Source: Pohlia nutans
Taxonomy: Eukaryota > Streptophyta > Bryopsida > Bryales > Mniaceae
DNA: 64,000 nt
Assembly: GCA_022496805.1 (NCBI GenBank)
Contig: CM040090.1
Span: forward strand, 17,292,001 to 17,356,000
Direction: 5' to 3'
In this document: piece by piece, positions 34,641 to 47,425 of the stretch
Position numbering within the stretch: the first letter of the stretch is position 1
How the letters are laid out: each line of letters begins with the position of its first letter
Notes under the pieces: model-generated
The model's input: only the letters and a program-made list of their open reading frames with translations
The model's database searches: none
Told to the model about the DNA's origin: nothing
Translations under genes and position numbers: made by a program

Positions 34641-37600
34641 ATGGCGTCCCTGCCCCGCATCGACCCTCAACAAGTGCTGGCAAATCGCTTCCAACAGGTG
34701 CAATTCTCCTTGCCTCTGAGAAATCGAACTTTTTGGTGGCCATCGATCGCTGCCTTCCTCGGCATTTCATTTTGGGTCCTGACGTGCCTCTTGTTAAAAA
34801 AACAGCCATTTTTCTTGTCATCTTAGTCGAAGTATGAGTGGCTATGTCGATCGCTGGGGTTTGGTGAATTATGGGTGCTAGTTTGTTTCCTGGAGCTTTG
34901 AATTGTGGAGTTTCTAAAATTCTCAAAAGGCTATCAAGAATTCATTCATCGGGTCTGACACAATTGAATAATAATATCCACGATTTCAAAGAGTATTTTT
35001 TTGGGTGATATTTTGTAGAGTAGATCGATAAATCGTACACTCTGATATCCACACCTTATTTGGAGACTGAATTTTTGTCGACTGGTCAAATTTTATTATT
35101 ATTATTCTTGTCAACAATTACAAGGAGATTCTAACACAATTAAGCATGTCTTATTTGGATACCCTATGCAAAAGTTATGCAAATGTTATGAGGTTCAAAG
35201 TTATTTTGATAGTTGACCTGGTAGAGGTGTAGAGCGGCAAATTTCTGGCCTTATCATAGAACTTACTCTGCTCCTTAAACCCCTAAAGGACCAAGGATTC
35301 ATAGTTTTAAAATGACAAGTTTAAACAATCATATTGTGAAATTTATAATTTGAATGAGACCAAATTTTATATCACTGGAATTAGTGAAGAATATTACATA
35401 TGTTGAATTAAAAATAAAATAAAAATAACAAAAAAGAATCTACATAAAACCTACTCAAAATCACTGAAAAAAAACAGGAGCCACCTGGTGGCCTTATGGT
35501 CCTTTAGGGGTTAAGGTTTGTGATATCTGAAGGTCCGCTATTCTACATGCTAGCTGATGATCCAAAAGACACACAAGTTCGGATATTCATGTTGTGTACA
35601 TTCCCAAAATTAATATGTACTCATCGTAGTAAATTCTACCTTATATGGAGATGTGTTTACCTTACATGGAGATTTTGCAGCCTGGAAAACTCACAGTTGA
35701 AAGGTTTCCAAGTTTGCTCACATTTGTTTTGACTTTTGGGTTGATGTAGGTGAGCTTCTCGTACACAGAAAGGTATCACTATCCCCTATTTTTCTAATTT
35801 ACAATTTTTTGAAACGTTTCTTTTTTACTGATGATGCTGTGGTTATAAACCCTGAGTGCCCAAATTAGGTCGTAGGGTTTTTGTTTTGTGCTACTTTCAG
35901 TAGGTCATACAGGGACTTTCTTTTCTCAATTTTATTTTTCTTTTAACCAACACATGCAACGGCAATGCTCTTCGCAGATTCATCCAAATTATATTTTCAC
36001 ATCATTATTTTTCGTTATTTTAAAATCCTTGGTCCTTTGTGGATTGATGTGTTATGTGAACCAGGGATGTCGCTCTGTACGCATTGGGAGTGGGAGCTGC
36101 AGCAGCGGATGCTTGCAACCCGACTGAGCTTTTTTTCGTGTATCATCCAGATGGGCAGTCTGCTATTAAGGTAGAATTTTTGAACGGCTGAGTTTAAAGA
36201 ATAGCAATATTGATTCAAATTCTAGGCATCTTGTAGTGGATTTTCACAGTTTTATATTCATGCAAGGAACCTGCCTCCAGATATTGGAAAAACAAGCAAA
36301 GTCCTTTTCTTTTTCCAGCTTCTGCATTTTGTTTACAGAAACCAAATGACTGTTTCCTTTTCGCAGGTCTTGCCCACCTTCGCAGTGCTGTTTCCCGGAA
36401 AATTTGTTGAGCTTTTGCAAAACATGCCAGGCCTACAGTGCGTGCCTCCCATCTTTAAAAATAATAATATTATGTTTACTATTAGAAGTCTATTACTTTT
36501 TAGAAATGAGGAAGAAAAATGTTCAATGCAAATCATGATGGTTTTGGAAAGAGAAAGTAAGTTAACTAACATCCGTCTTGTGGGATTTGATGTCGCAGCC
36601 ATGACTCAAACCTATTGTTGCATGGAGAACAATACCTTGAAATCTACAAGCCTCTTCCTACTAATGCCACTGTAAGCTAGCTTGGTGGGGGGGTAGTTTT
36701 TCACTCCTGTAGTGAATTTCTTAGCATGCCATTGACCAAACCTCATTTCTAACATACTTGGGCGTAAGATGAAGAATTGAATAGTAGTTTCAACATTCTG
36801 AAATAGCATTCTTTGGATTCATTGAATGCAGATAGAAAGCAGTATACGGATTTCAGGTCTTCATGACAAGGGTAAGCCTTGTAACCTTGTGAGGTTTTGA
36901 TGTGATATTTTGCGTTTTTAGAATGTGGAGTAATGCAACTGCAGACATTGATCCCTCGTTTATTTGGTCATTTGGAAGAAGTGCAGGTAAAGCGGCAGTT
37001 ATTGAGTTGGAGACTCTCAGCAGCAACAAGGATACTGGGGATGTTCTATGCATGAATAGGTCAGGCTGGTGCTTTAAAAATTCATGGTCTACATGTTTCT
37101 TACAGGTCAATATCGGCAAGTTCCTTGCATGCATCATATTGACTTTTCTCTTCTAAGTACGCTGGCTGAATTCATGATCTTTCACTGAATTTTTTTTTGG
37201 TTTTCCATTCAGAAACACGATATTCTTGCGAGGGGCAGGAGGGTTTTCAACCTCAGGAAAGCCATTTTCATTTTCGGATCGCACACCTCCCAAGGTCGCT
37301 CCCAAGAAGGGAACTTCAGTAGCAGACAATCATCCGGATTTCGTATTTGAAGACCGCATTCAGGAATCACAGGCAAGGGTTTTGCTGCAAATTTTGTGTC
37401 TTTCAATATAATGTGCCTAAATTCAGAGCATGACTGTTCCACCTTTGAACCTGAGACTGCATCATGATTTATTCTTGTGTAATACTCCCTCTGTCCCGAA
37501 ATAACTGTCCTAATTTTTGGGGAAAAAAAAGCTGTCTCAGTATTCAAAAATTGATCTATCTTTAATAGCAATATGTAGTTTTTGTGTCACTCTCATTGTC

Positions 37601-39261
37601 TGCCCCGTTTGAAATGGACAGGGCTCACGTTTGAAGTATAAAACATAGACAAATATTGCAAAAAAAATGCCAAATACTAGGACAATTATTTCCGGACAGG
37701 GAGAGTATCAAGGAGTGCTTTCCCAAGATTGTGATTAAAACTTTCTCAAGCTCCATAAAGTGATGAAACTGCCACTTTCAAATCTGAGACTAGTGAAATT
37801 GGTGCAGGCCTTGTTGTACAGGTTGTCTGGAGACTACAACCCTTTGCATGCAGACCCTGCATATGCTCGCAACGCTGGGTGCGCCATCTACTCACCACTT
37901 ACCTGTAATAATTTAGAGCATCTTGTGAGAAGCTCCTGGATCATGATGGGGCTAGAGGAAGGCTTGTAATATCTTTACATGTATACATTAAGGAAGGTAG
38001 TTTGTTTTGTTTTGTATGTTACATGTATACATTAAGGAAGGTAGTTTGTTTTGTTTTGTATGTTAAGTTGAGATCTTCCGGACTGTGCGCCTGCTCGCCG
38101 CGTTCTTCTTATCATTGGAAAGCTCTTGACGATAACGGGTGCACCAAAGTCGTTTTGTCGCTTATGGACCTACGGTGTGGAAGTTATGGCATTTTATTTT
38201 ATTTTATTTTAGAATAATTTATCCATAATTTAATTCAATTTATGGTGAATAAATTCAATTAGCATTACTAAATCACGGGCCAACAGCACAGGGCCACTGT
38301 TGAAATAAACAATCCCGACACTTCAGTCTTCAAGGTTTTTGAGAGCTAGCCGAACTGAAAATTGTTTCAATAATACTTGTTGTACCTTTGAATTGTTTGT
38401 GTAGAGACAATGTGACGGCTATTCATTTGGCTTGAAATTAGAAATTGACTGACTGACTCTCCGTATTGATGGACATGCAGGTTTCCCCGACCCATCTTGC
38501 ATGGATTGTGTACGTTTGGGTATGCAACGAGGGCAGTGGTGACATGTTTGTGTGGGGGTGACCCAACGAGGGTGCAATCTGTGCAAGGCCGTTTCTTGCT
38601 ACATGTGTTTCCAGGCGAGACTCTCATAACTGAAATGTGGATCGACAAGGCTCAAAACAGGTAATCTTGGTTTGAACCTTTAGCCCCTTGGTAATATAGT
38701 CAAGTAATACTCCCTCCATTCCATAATAGATGATGCTTTTGAGAAAAATAATTGTCCCAAATTAGTGTATGCAAATCATTCATCCAATTTGAAGATGTTT
38801 AACAAATTCTAACAAAGAAAAACCACAAAACAAGTTTGCATGGAGTTGTTTTTTTCTGGATCATGAACAACATTTGAGCTAGCTAAAATCAATGCTAGCA
38901 TATGTTAGTTGCATTAGAGAACACACTAAACGAGCATCACCATGTTGCCATGCCACACATAATATGATCCTACTTTGATAAACAAGTACTCCGAAATAGA
39001 AACTTTCTGTATTTAGAGATTTGATGAAATCATTCTGGTTTGCTTTATTTTTTTATTTTTTTCAAAAGCATCCTGTATTATGGGACGGAGGGAGTAGTAT
39101 CGATAGGCTCCAAACAGAAAGTTGGCGATGTAGTTTTGGTGGTTTGACTTCTTGCATCATTTGGGAATTGCAGGGTAGACTACAAGTTGAAGGTGAAGGA
39201 GCGCAACAAGGTTGTTTTGGTTGGAAGTGTAATGCTCTCTCCAACAATCTCGCGGTTGTAA
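34641..39261 (+). CDS. ECH2: Peroxisomal enoyl-CoA hydratase 2 (MaoC family), 11 exons
   Basis: Exons are 34641-34697, 35750-35772, 36065-36170, 36367-36437, 36599-36671, 36832-36871, 36987-37059, 37213-37372, 37808-37878, 38481-38660 and 39174-39261. They join in frame to 313 residues, close to the Arabidopsis protein (about 309). It hydrates 2-trans-enoyl-CoA to 3R-hydroxyacyl-CoA, which plants use to degrade unsaturated fatty acids with cis bonds at even positions. The N-terminal half (VALYALGVGA, LLLHGEQYLEIY, FLRGAGGF) is a degenerate hot-dog fold. The C-terminal half carries the hydratase-2 motif YRLSGDYNPLHADP with catalytic Asp and His, then RPILHGLCTFGYA and FPGETL. The protein ends Ser-Arg-Leu, a canonical PTS1. 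Intron 8 has a GC donor (CAG|GCAAGG); the rest are GT-AG. MITEs occupy introns 1, 8 and 10. High confidence. Confidence 0.95.
35280..35510. mobile_element. TTAA-type MITE, short subfamily, in ECH2 intron 1
   Basis: The ends are CCCCTAAAGGACCA and TGGTCCTTTAGGGG, a perfect 14-bp inverted repeat. TTAA follows the right end at 35511-35514; on the left TTAAA precedes it, with one extra A. Length 231 bp. This is the best-preserved short copy. Confidence 0.85.
37485..37705. mobile_element. Stowaway-like MITE in ECH2 intron 8
   Basis: It starts CTCCCTCTGTCCCGAAATAA and ends TTATTTCCGGACAGGGAGAG, flanked by TA on both sides. These are the classic plant Stowaway (Tc1/mariner) termini. Length 221 bp. 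The host intron is the one with the GC donor. Confidence 0.9.
37977..38064. repeat. Perfect 44-bp tandem duplication in ECH2 intron 9
   Basis: Two identical 44-base units beginning ACATGTATACATTAAGGAAG follow each other directly. Identity implies a very recent duplication. Confidence 0.95.
38710..39094. mobile_element. Stowaway-like MITE in ECH2 intron 10
   Basis: The ends are CTCCCTCCATTCCATAATAG and TATTATGGGACGGAGGGAG, with TA on each side. Length 385 bp. It lies 79 bp upstream of the last exon's acceptor. Confidence 0.9.
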
Positions 39262-40343
39262 GGTAATCAGCGCTGAATCTGTAATTTGTGTAGGAGTACA
39301 GTTTAGTAGGAGACATAGTTTTTCCTATTCCTTTTTGGAAGGTAACGTGTACCCTTGTGAAAGACTTGATAGCGGGACTTCCCATGTTGTGAAATGAACT
39401 CATTATGTGAACCCTAACATAATCAATACAATATTAGTTGTTGAAGATTCTAGAGCATCGGTGTGTCTTGACTGTCGATACAGTTTATGTTTGTGTCGTA
39501 TAATTTTTCTAGTTGAAGATGGATTTCCTTGCAGATCGAGTTATTCGATAAATTTTGGTCATTTTGTCTGTGATCAACCTCCTCTGATTGTGAAATGTTT
39601 TAGCATTTGCCATCACTTCCCACTCTACATATCCGTTAATAATAGTTCCGACTGATTAATAAAATCAACATATCAGCATAATAGATCCTTGATGATAAGC
39701 TTTTAGAAGTCGGGCAAGAAATGGTAACACGTTTTGCATAGTTGAAGTTTCATCGCCATATTGTTATAGATTGAACATTCAAAACATTAAAAACAAGCAC
39801 CACCTATTCTCGTCCTGAGTGAAGTCTGACAGAGTCTGAGAAAATATTTTGACCCATTTCATTTTGGGGATCACTCAGTGCACTCCAGTCTCATCTGGAT
39901 TTGATTCTCTGCAGTAAAGTACTTGCACTTGTTATGGATAAATTGTTTTGATCGTCAAATGTTAAATACCAGTAGATAGGGACGCCGGTTTTGCAAACGT
40001 TGTTGCACATACCTTTAGCTTATTAATTAACAAAGAATTGTGGTTAGAAATTATAAGAATGGGCAATGGAACTATTCACAATGGAGCCACATGATTTGAA
40101 TCAGCCAGACTCGAGCAAACTTTGAAAAATCCAAAATTCAGTTTTTATTATACCATCACGTGATGAAGAGCTCTGACATAAGTAACCTTGTAAACTAAAG
40201 CGGAAAGATCATAGTGAATTTACACCGGAAGGTCCTCCACTGATGGAATTGGAATACAATCACAATGATAGATATATCTTCTAGACTGCAGACCCAGATG
40301 CATAAATAGCACAGGTTTTGGTGCTGGTGCATGATGATGCTCT
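39262..40343. other. Region between convergent ECH2 and the Cys-rich gene
   Basis: It holds the 3' ends of two convergent genes. The sequence is AT-rich and I recognise no further exon, RNA gene or repeat. Confidence 0.45.
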
Positions 40344-40877
40344 TCAATGCTGGATGCGTGGTGGTCCTGTCATAGGAGCTGCCATAGGAACATCTACCTG
40401 GATGGAGGGAGGAAGTTGGGAAGTGACAAACTTGTTGACATCTCCTGATGGTGAGTCGGTGGTGTCTTCTACTTGCAATTGGTCCTTATGAGGTGCATCA
40501 GGAACACAAGTGCATTGATACAAATGGTTTCCCTCACCGCACACCCACGTGCACGGCACCGGTTCGCGTGCTTCCTCATGAACAACTGGTGTTGGTGTTG
40601 GTGAGTCGGTGGTGTCTTCTACTTGCAATTGGTCCTTATGAGGTGCATCAGGAACACAAGTACATTGATACAAATGGTTTCCCTCACCACACACCCACGT
40701 GCAAGGCACCGGTTTGCGTGCAGCAACATCAGGATGTCCCTTCAAGGTCGAAACAGCAGCAAATGCTTTTGTAGACCCCTCATCGAACATACTGCCTGGG
40801 AGAAATCGGCCTTGAACCCCATGGTGGGCAAGCACCAAAAGCAGCCAGAAAGTCGGCAATACTAACAGTCCCTTCAT
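40344..40877 (-). CDS. Secreted protein with two nearly identical four-cysteine modules, 177 aa
   Basis: I start at the Met at 40877 because it is followed directly by a signal peptide (KGLLVLPTFWLLLVLAHHG, likely cut after VQG); the upstream in-frame Met at 40937 would place 20 polar residues before it. After a spacer come two modules, each PVPCTWVCGEGNHLYQCTC followed by VPDAPHKDQLQVEDTTDSP. Cysteine spacing is C-x3-C-x9-C-x-C, enough for two disulfides per module. A Thr/Pro linker (PTPTP) separates them, and a Pro-rich tail ends in RIQH. The modules are almost identical in DNA as well, so the duplication is recent. The layout resembles a precursor of small secreted peptides or an apoplastic protein. 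I do not recognise the family, and no function is claimed. Confidence 0.75.
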   Translation of the reverse strand: MKGLLVLPTFWLLLVLAHHGVQGRFLPGSMFDEGSTKAFAAVSTLKGHPDVAARKPVPCTWVCGEGNHLYQCTCVPDAPHKDQLQVEDTTDSPTPTPVVHEEAREPVPCTWVCGEGNHLYQCTCVPDAPHKDQLQVEDTTDSPSGDVNKFVTSQLPPSIQVDVPMAAPMTGPPRIQH

Positions 40878-41819
40878 CGTCGTCACTCTCGATCTGTGCC
40901 ACAATCCACCCACAGGGCTCTTGTCAACATCGATCAATTACTCCAAGCACACAAACATTATGATATGCTTTGTTTAAGTTACAATACAATTTGAGATCCA
41001 CTGGCTATGCTTAAGAAAACTGAAATAAAACGAAGCAAGCGTTCTTGGATGTGCTTGGCTACTCTCAAGAAAACTGAAAAAGAGAGCAGAAAGCAACATC
41101 AAAGCAGGGCCCGGAGTTTCCAAATGGGTCAGTCTCTCCTGTTTTTTTCTGCAGAAATAATCAACGGCGAATGCACAAGTTTTTAGCTGCAAATCAAACA
41201 ACCCTTGGCTCCGATATACTATCTGAAGCCTGAACCTCTAAGTTCAGCAATGGTGATACAGATGATACAGACCCGGGTGCCGCCTCACTTCAAGGAATTA
41301 GGAAGCTAAATCATGTTCAAAAGCATGAACACAATTGCAGCTTATGATTACAAACCTAAGCAGCCTTTTGCCTAAAACGATTCATACTGTGACTTATGAA
41401 AAGCACGTACAACTTAACAGCGATACCACAGAGCTGGCTTGCAGAAGAAGGGTTTCAGAATAGTATTCCTGGAAGTCAAATCGGAACTGTGATTTTTACC
41501 AAGAAATTTGAGGATAGCATTCACTAGTGGAAATGCCCTTTGTATGTGAGAAGAATTACTTACGTAAAGAGAATGATTTATACATGACTTACAAAAAGCA
41601 AGCACAAGAAATCTGCAATATGTATGCTAGCAATAAACTGGATTTGAGAAAGCTACCTGGATGATCACTACAAGCAAAGCAGCAAATGCGTGCTCCTGCA
41701 ATCACACCTTTGATCCCGGGCCTCTGATGATGTTGGTCGCAGAGCTCGCTCACAAGAGCTCAGAGTAGCCGGAAGTTGTGTCTCTGCCCTGACAGGATGC
41801 AGCCTTTTATAATCCGTCA

Positions 41820-41963
41820 ATCAAGTCTCGGGAGTAGAAATCGATCAAGTCTTGGGAGTAGAATTTATGCATCAAGTCTCGGGAGTAGAAATGGATCAAG
41901 TCTTGGGAATAGAAATGGATAAGTCTCGGGAGTAGAAATTGATCAAGTCTTAGGAGTAGGATT
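41820..41963. repeat. Minisatellite, about 24-bp unit, six copies
   Basis: Units of the form ATCAAGTCTCGGGAGTAGAA plus a few bases repeat about six times with small changes (CTCG/CTTG, one shortened unit). It lies about 950 bp upstream of the Cys-rich gene. Confidence 0.85.
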
Positions 41964-44570
41964 TCAAGTAGGCTACGTAATAAAACTTATTTATGAAAGT
42001 TTTTAATGTTTAATAACTAAGAGTATCTTAAGTGTTTATGATTGTGAAGTGTAAAGTATAAAAGAGTTATTCGTAAACTAAAGGGTTGAGTGGGCCTTAA
42101 TTTGATTAAAATTTGGGGAAACGAAAACTATTGAGAGAAATTTTAGGAAACCAAAAGAACGGGTGAGTCAGTGAGTGGGGACGGTCTGGGTATATATAAC
42201 AAGAATTTATTGCCAGAAAAGGGGCTAGCAATCACTTTCTTCATGTATGAAGGTGAATAAAGAAACTTGTGTGAAAAGTTTTTTAGCACCGATTTTGGTG
42301 TTTTCAAAGTTTGCATTCACAAAGCTTTTTTAGTGCTCTACACATGTTCTTTTTTGAGGATTGTTGTCACTATTCACTCAAACCATGGTCCACTCATCCA
42401 CTTTTGAGGGACTTTACGGATAACTCTAATGTGAAAGTTAAGAAAAATACTAGTATGGTAGTGAAAAATCTTTTTTTTTTACACTTATTTTAATATCTTA
42501 AAGTGTCTTATTTTTCTTTGAAATGTCATTTACCTTGTAATCTATTTTTTCTTATAATGTTGATCATTTGCCTCAAAATTTACCTTGCATTTCTTTTTTT
42601 CTTTTACATTGTTTCCTACACTAATGTTCAAAAAATGCCAATTTTATGAATTTTTTTCAATAAAAAAAATTTTGACCTTCATTCAAAAAATATTAATTAC
42701 CATGCATGATGAAGAAATGACCACAACATTGATTCAAACAAGTGCGCAAGGAGATGATAAAATTCATGAACGACTTTGAGTCACTAAAGACAAATCACAA
42801 CAGACACAGTCAAGTTACATACAAGTTACAACATACACAAATTAAAGAAAAATCACAACACATATTTAGTAGTTGAAGATACATCACATTGAACAAGATT
42901 TATACTAGTGTTTGGATTTGACCTTTTATTAACCTACTTTTAGAGAAAACTTGTACCCTCAAAAAGGCCCCTACTATATTATTAGCCAAAGTGAATATTG
43001 AGTTTGGAAAGGGTAGGCTTCTTGACAAACTTTGGGAGTTAGTTAGCTTGTGTAAATTTTGTAAAGGTGCCACATTAGCATCCAACCACAAGTAGCACCA
43101 TGTGGTTAGAACAATATTATTTTAAAATTTTGTGAAGGAACATTTTAACCACAAGTGACACCAAATTGTTAGAACGGTACGGAGTTTTTCTAAATTTATG
43201 AAGAACAAGTACATCTAACCTCTCCTAGGCAATAATAGGAGAATATAGATGTGAGACCTTGTATCTCTCTAAACCCTCTTTGTGCTTAAGTGACGGTTTA
43301 GAATTTCTCTAATGGGTATTCAACGTTCTAAAAGTACTAACTTCTTGAAATTTTCTTGAATTTCCCTCTTTAATAAATATTAAGATTAACTTGCTATTAA
43401 TCAATATCTTATAGAGTATCAGTAAATGATGAAAGATATGGTTTACTCTTCCACTGGAAAAAGATTAATTAAATGTCACAAATAAGAGCACTGAAGAAAA
43501 ATTGGGGATTAACCTCCCATTAGCCCTAAGGGCAAAATCTTTGTTAAATTAAAATTACTATTTATAAGAGCCTCCAAGCTAGTTGTCTTTGTGATAAATT
43601 ACAACAAAGTATTAGGGCTTGGGAGTGAATCATGGGAAGCTCTCTTCAAAAAGAGTTTCAGGGTATGATGCTAGTCGATACCATTTCTAACAAACCACTG
43701 GCACCTGAAAAGTCTCAGAATGAAAACTTAAGAAAGATTAGGAATTGCCCTATGTAGACGTTGTTGCCAGCAATGCTTGTTGCCGCTCCGGCCGCTCCGG
43801 CCCTCATGCACGGTTACATATTATTTGAAATTGAATCAATTCACTAAACGATCTCCACGTACCACTTTTGTTTTATTACTATCTTGACGTTCTAGTTTTG
43901 TCCTTCCTCAAAATTGTTAGAATTCAATTTCTCCATGAAAATTTAAATAAACAAGAGTTTTAGACGTTAAAGTATATAGACCACCATAAGATTAAGAAAT
44001 CAAGAATTTATGATTTTTAAGGCAGTTAGAGCATCAAAAGACTAAGATAGTTGTAAGACCAAAAGATTACACTTAATAGTAATAAGTGTACAATATGCTT
44101 AACTAGTGAGTCCTTACGTATTCTATGATATGTAGAAAGATAAGATTTAGACAATATAAAGATAGTTTAATGGGTGAGTTGAGCATGTCTCCATGTCTCA
44201 ATGTCTCCTCCATCCAGTTTATTGTGTTGCACTGTTTTTTTTTTTTTTAACACTTATTAAGCTTCACTACAAACATAAGTTTGATTAATTGCAATAACTA
44301 AGTAGGCACTAATCTAGCTTCCCCACTCTTAACTTCATTTTATGTGTTGTGTATGGAGCATGTATGATGTCGTTTTGTAACTTACTCCAGAAAGGGGACG
44401 CCTTTAGTAGAGTGTTGATTGACTACTTGCAGCCACTAACCCATATAATTAGATAATTATCTGCTTTAAATAGTTTAAGGGCGATTTTATTAAGTCCATC
44501 TTGGGGCCAACTATTCCATGCAACGTTAAATTCGTTTAATGAATAGAAATTCACATTATTAGCATCCTCG
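41964..44570. other. AT-rich intergenic DNA
   Basis: No domain, exon or RNA gene recognised in either strand. A short CCGGCCGCTCCGGCCCTCAT patch near 43786 stands out in composition only. Confidence 0.45.
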
Positions 44571-44816
44571 GGGAGGTCACTCTTTGTATCATTTGAGTAT
44601 CACGTGTGAACAAAGGGTATTTAAAAGCACCCTAAAATTTAAAAATAATTTTTACTATAATTAGTAATATTTTAAGAATATTCTCATTTTAATTCTTGTA
44701 ATGAATTGTGAACATCCTATATTAATGTAAATCATTTATAAAAATTATCTTCAAAGATTTATTTGGACCCTATCTTTGTTCGCACGTTGTTACGTAATAT
44801 TTGGAAGTGACCTCCC
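44571..44816. mobile_element. AT-rich MITE with GGGAGGTCAC ends, copy 2
   Basis: It starts GGGAGGTCACT and ends AGTGACCTCCC, 246 bp. The interior is the reverse complement of 30518-30753. Outer target duplication is unclear. Confidence 0.75.
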
Positions 44817-45352
44817 CGGGTTAGCATCATGTTTTCAGATGTCCCTCTAAAAACTTAGTTCTACATCAGCCTTTGGTTTTACACTACAAGGAGGGCATGT
44901 CGTGTTTCATTCCGTTTTTGAGCATAACCGCGCCACTTCTCATTGTGTGGGAGAAGGTGAGTGTGGAACCTCATATATAGGACAAGCATTTACAGTATGC
45001 AATTGAATGAGAAGCGACACTTTCTTGACTCTCGTGAATGAGGAACAATGGATTAGCTTGTAGTAATCTCAACAAAATGCCTTGAGGGTTTCAGCTCTTT
45101 AGCCTTTTACTTAATTAACATACTTAATTAAGTACATGCAACAATATATCAAGATCATGCGCATATATATTCTTGGATCGGACAGAACTTGATCAGAAGT
45201 TTACATGACCTAGGTAGTTACTCGTACGACCTTCATTGATATATTATATCCCGCTAGTCGGAGACAGATAAGCTATCTTCAAAGTGCTAGTAACTTACGG
45301 AGCTAGAAGGTCCACGAGAGAAAACTGGAGGTTGTTTCCGAGTTGCAGCCGA

Positions 45353-45540
45353 TTATTTGGCATCGAAATAAGCTTTCCACCCACGCTCCAGACGCACGCT
45401 CAGCTTTGGCTCTTCTTCATCTTCCAGGTGGTACGTCCTCACCGCCTTCACCATCATATAGGGCTCGCATTTTGGTCCTTGCAGGCGGAGCTCGTCACCT
45501 TTAAGCATGTCGTGATGGCGCTCCAGAAATTTCCTGGAAC
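45353..45540 (-). CDS. Probable terminal exon of an unrecognised gene
   Basis: On the minus strand a frame with good codon character reads KFLERHHDMLKGDELRLQGP, then YMMVKAVRTYHLEDEEEPKL, then ERGWKAYFDAK and stops at 45353. An acceptor lies at the 5' side (TTAATGCAG or GTTCCAG). It is charged, balanced and unlike the AT-rich flanks. A second candidate exon on the same strand at about 45650-45800 reads AVTVVRPSHYIPYHVENG and SLMHKPLNLQPGCSHW, and may belong to the same gene. I do not recognise the family and cannot find the 5' exons, which may be lost or masked by the MITE at 45911. Confidence 0.5.
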
Positions 45541-45910
45541 CTCCTGCATTAAATTGATCGTGCCGGCAAGCAATGCAAGCAACAATGTATCAATCATCGA
45601 TCACAAATCCATCATCACGTTGGGTAAGAAACTGTGTAAATAATTCCAAGCCCAGTGCGAACAGCCTGGCTGCAGATTAAGTGGCTTATGCATCAAGCTT
45701 AGAGATTCTTGTTGCCCATTCTCAACGTGATAGGGGATGTAGTGTGAAGGGCGTACTACTGTGACCGCAAGCCGATTAAATGTTTTTTCTATAGATAACA
45801 TACGTAAACTGTATGTCGAATGTAATCACCCCTGTTCTTCTCAACAACATACGTAGAACATTGCAAAAACATTACTTTCTAAGTTTGTGATCATGATCCT
45901 AAACGATTAA

Positions 45911-46140
45911 CCCCTAACTACCTAAGCCCTTGATGTACAGAATTGAATTTCATTTTTCCATCCGTCATGCAAATTTTGCAAGTAAAATAAATACTACAAA
46001 AACCTATGGCAAGATCGCTTCATGCATGTGTCACTTGATTAGAAAGGGGATGACCCGAAAACTAAAAAAAAGAAAAAAAACTTGCACTCAACCAAGCAAA
46101 TTTTACACTTCACTTTCATAAAAAATTGATTCAAGGTTCC
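45911..46140. mobile_element. Left part of a TTAA-type MITE, right end missing
   Basis: TTAA at 45907-45910 precedes CCCCTAACTACCTAAGCCC. The interior (TCATTTTTCCATCCGTCATG, TGATTAGAAAGGGGATGA) follows the long subfamily for about 200 bp and then stops. No right terminus is visible. Confidence 0.6.
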
Positions 46141-46850
46141 ACTGCATGCAAATCACGTATAGATCTGGTTATAAAGGAAGTAGTAGCTCCAAAGGATTGA
46201 ATAGCAGATTTACCGAACAAAATACTGAGAATCTCACTTGTACTAGAAACTTTGACTTTTTGATCATAGCGTCCGGAATCGATCTCACAGCAAAACATAG
46301 ACACACATCACATCGAAACAGATGCGAATTTCGATTCATAACTTGCACAGTCCCGAGGTCAATCGAGGTATCCAACAAGTCGATTCATACATAGAGCTTG
46401 CATAGGAAATCATGCGTACAAGCTTTGGAACAAGAGCTTGACAATATCATACACGCATGTATCACAACCCGAGATCACAACGTGAATGAACAGACATATC
46501 GAGTGAATCAACAGGAATTGAAAAGAGTTATATGCCGGGATTCAAGAGCTTCACAGATTGAGAGGAGTTTCTAATACCTTGAGACTTTCAATGCAGATGT
46601 CTCATTACCTTCGGCTTCCACCGCCACGACTAACACTCCCTCATGACATTGGATGATACTGAAAATACTCAGTGAAGCTGTCCATCTTTTATGAAACACC
46701 ATTAGCTTCTTCCATATACAACCTCTTCAACCTTCTTCCATATACAATCTTATAATTTTATTTATTTATTTAAATAATTATAATAAAATCAAGGTAAATC
46801 GGTTTAACAATACCTTATAGAAGGAAAATTCCAAAATATAATATATTTAA

Positions 46851-47425
46851 CCCCTAACTGCCCAACCATGCATATTTTGCATGATGTAAAAAATTCATCC
46901 ACAGTTTCTCATCCGTCATACACTTTTTGTAGTGTGATTTTTTTACTGATTTTTTTATGGGAAGTTAGCTTTATATATGTGTGATCCAATCGTAAAGGAA
47001 ACAATTTTTGAAAAATTTATGCCTCATTTCGTGTTGTAGTGTTTCTCCCAAAATTTTGAAGATTTTAGTCTAAATTAAAGTGTTCTTGAAAAAATAAACT
47101 CATAAAATCAAGCCTCCAAAAAATCTCCAAAAATCACTACACCTAGAGTACTACATTATAAGCCATCACAACAAATTTCATCCCCACACTGTCAATATCT
47201 TATTCGTAATCGAATTACAAAATAATTTTTTATTTTATGTTTCAAAATTTGCAGAAAAATATCAGTAATAGCAATTAAAGATCTAACCGTATAGATTGAA
47301 TCTAAATTTCAAAATGTATAACTTTTATTGGCATACATCAAGTTTCAAATATTCATGTTAGTTGCATTTTATAATGCATCTTTGCAAAACTGCCCAAATT
47401 GGACATAGGTGAGGACGTTTAGGGG
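46851..47425. mobile_element. TTAA-type MITE, long subfamily (575 bp)
   Basis: TTAA lies at 46847-46850 and 47426-47429. The ends are CCCCTAACTGCCCAACC and GGACGTTTAGGGG. It is colinear with 23087-23652 over nearly its full length. Confidence 0.85.

Noticed and set aside
41820..41963. CRISPR-like array
   Set aside because: Units abut directly without unique spacers; it is a eukaryotic minisatellite. No CRISPR array is expected or seen in this window.
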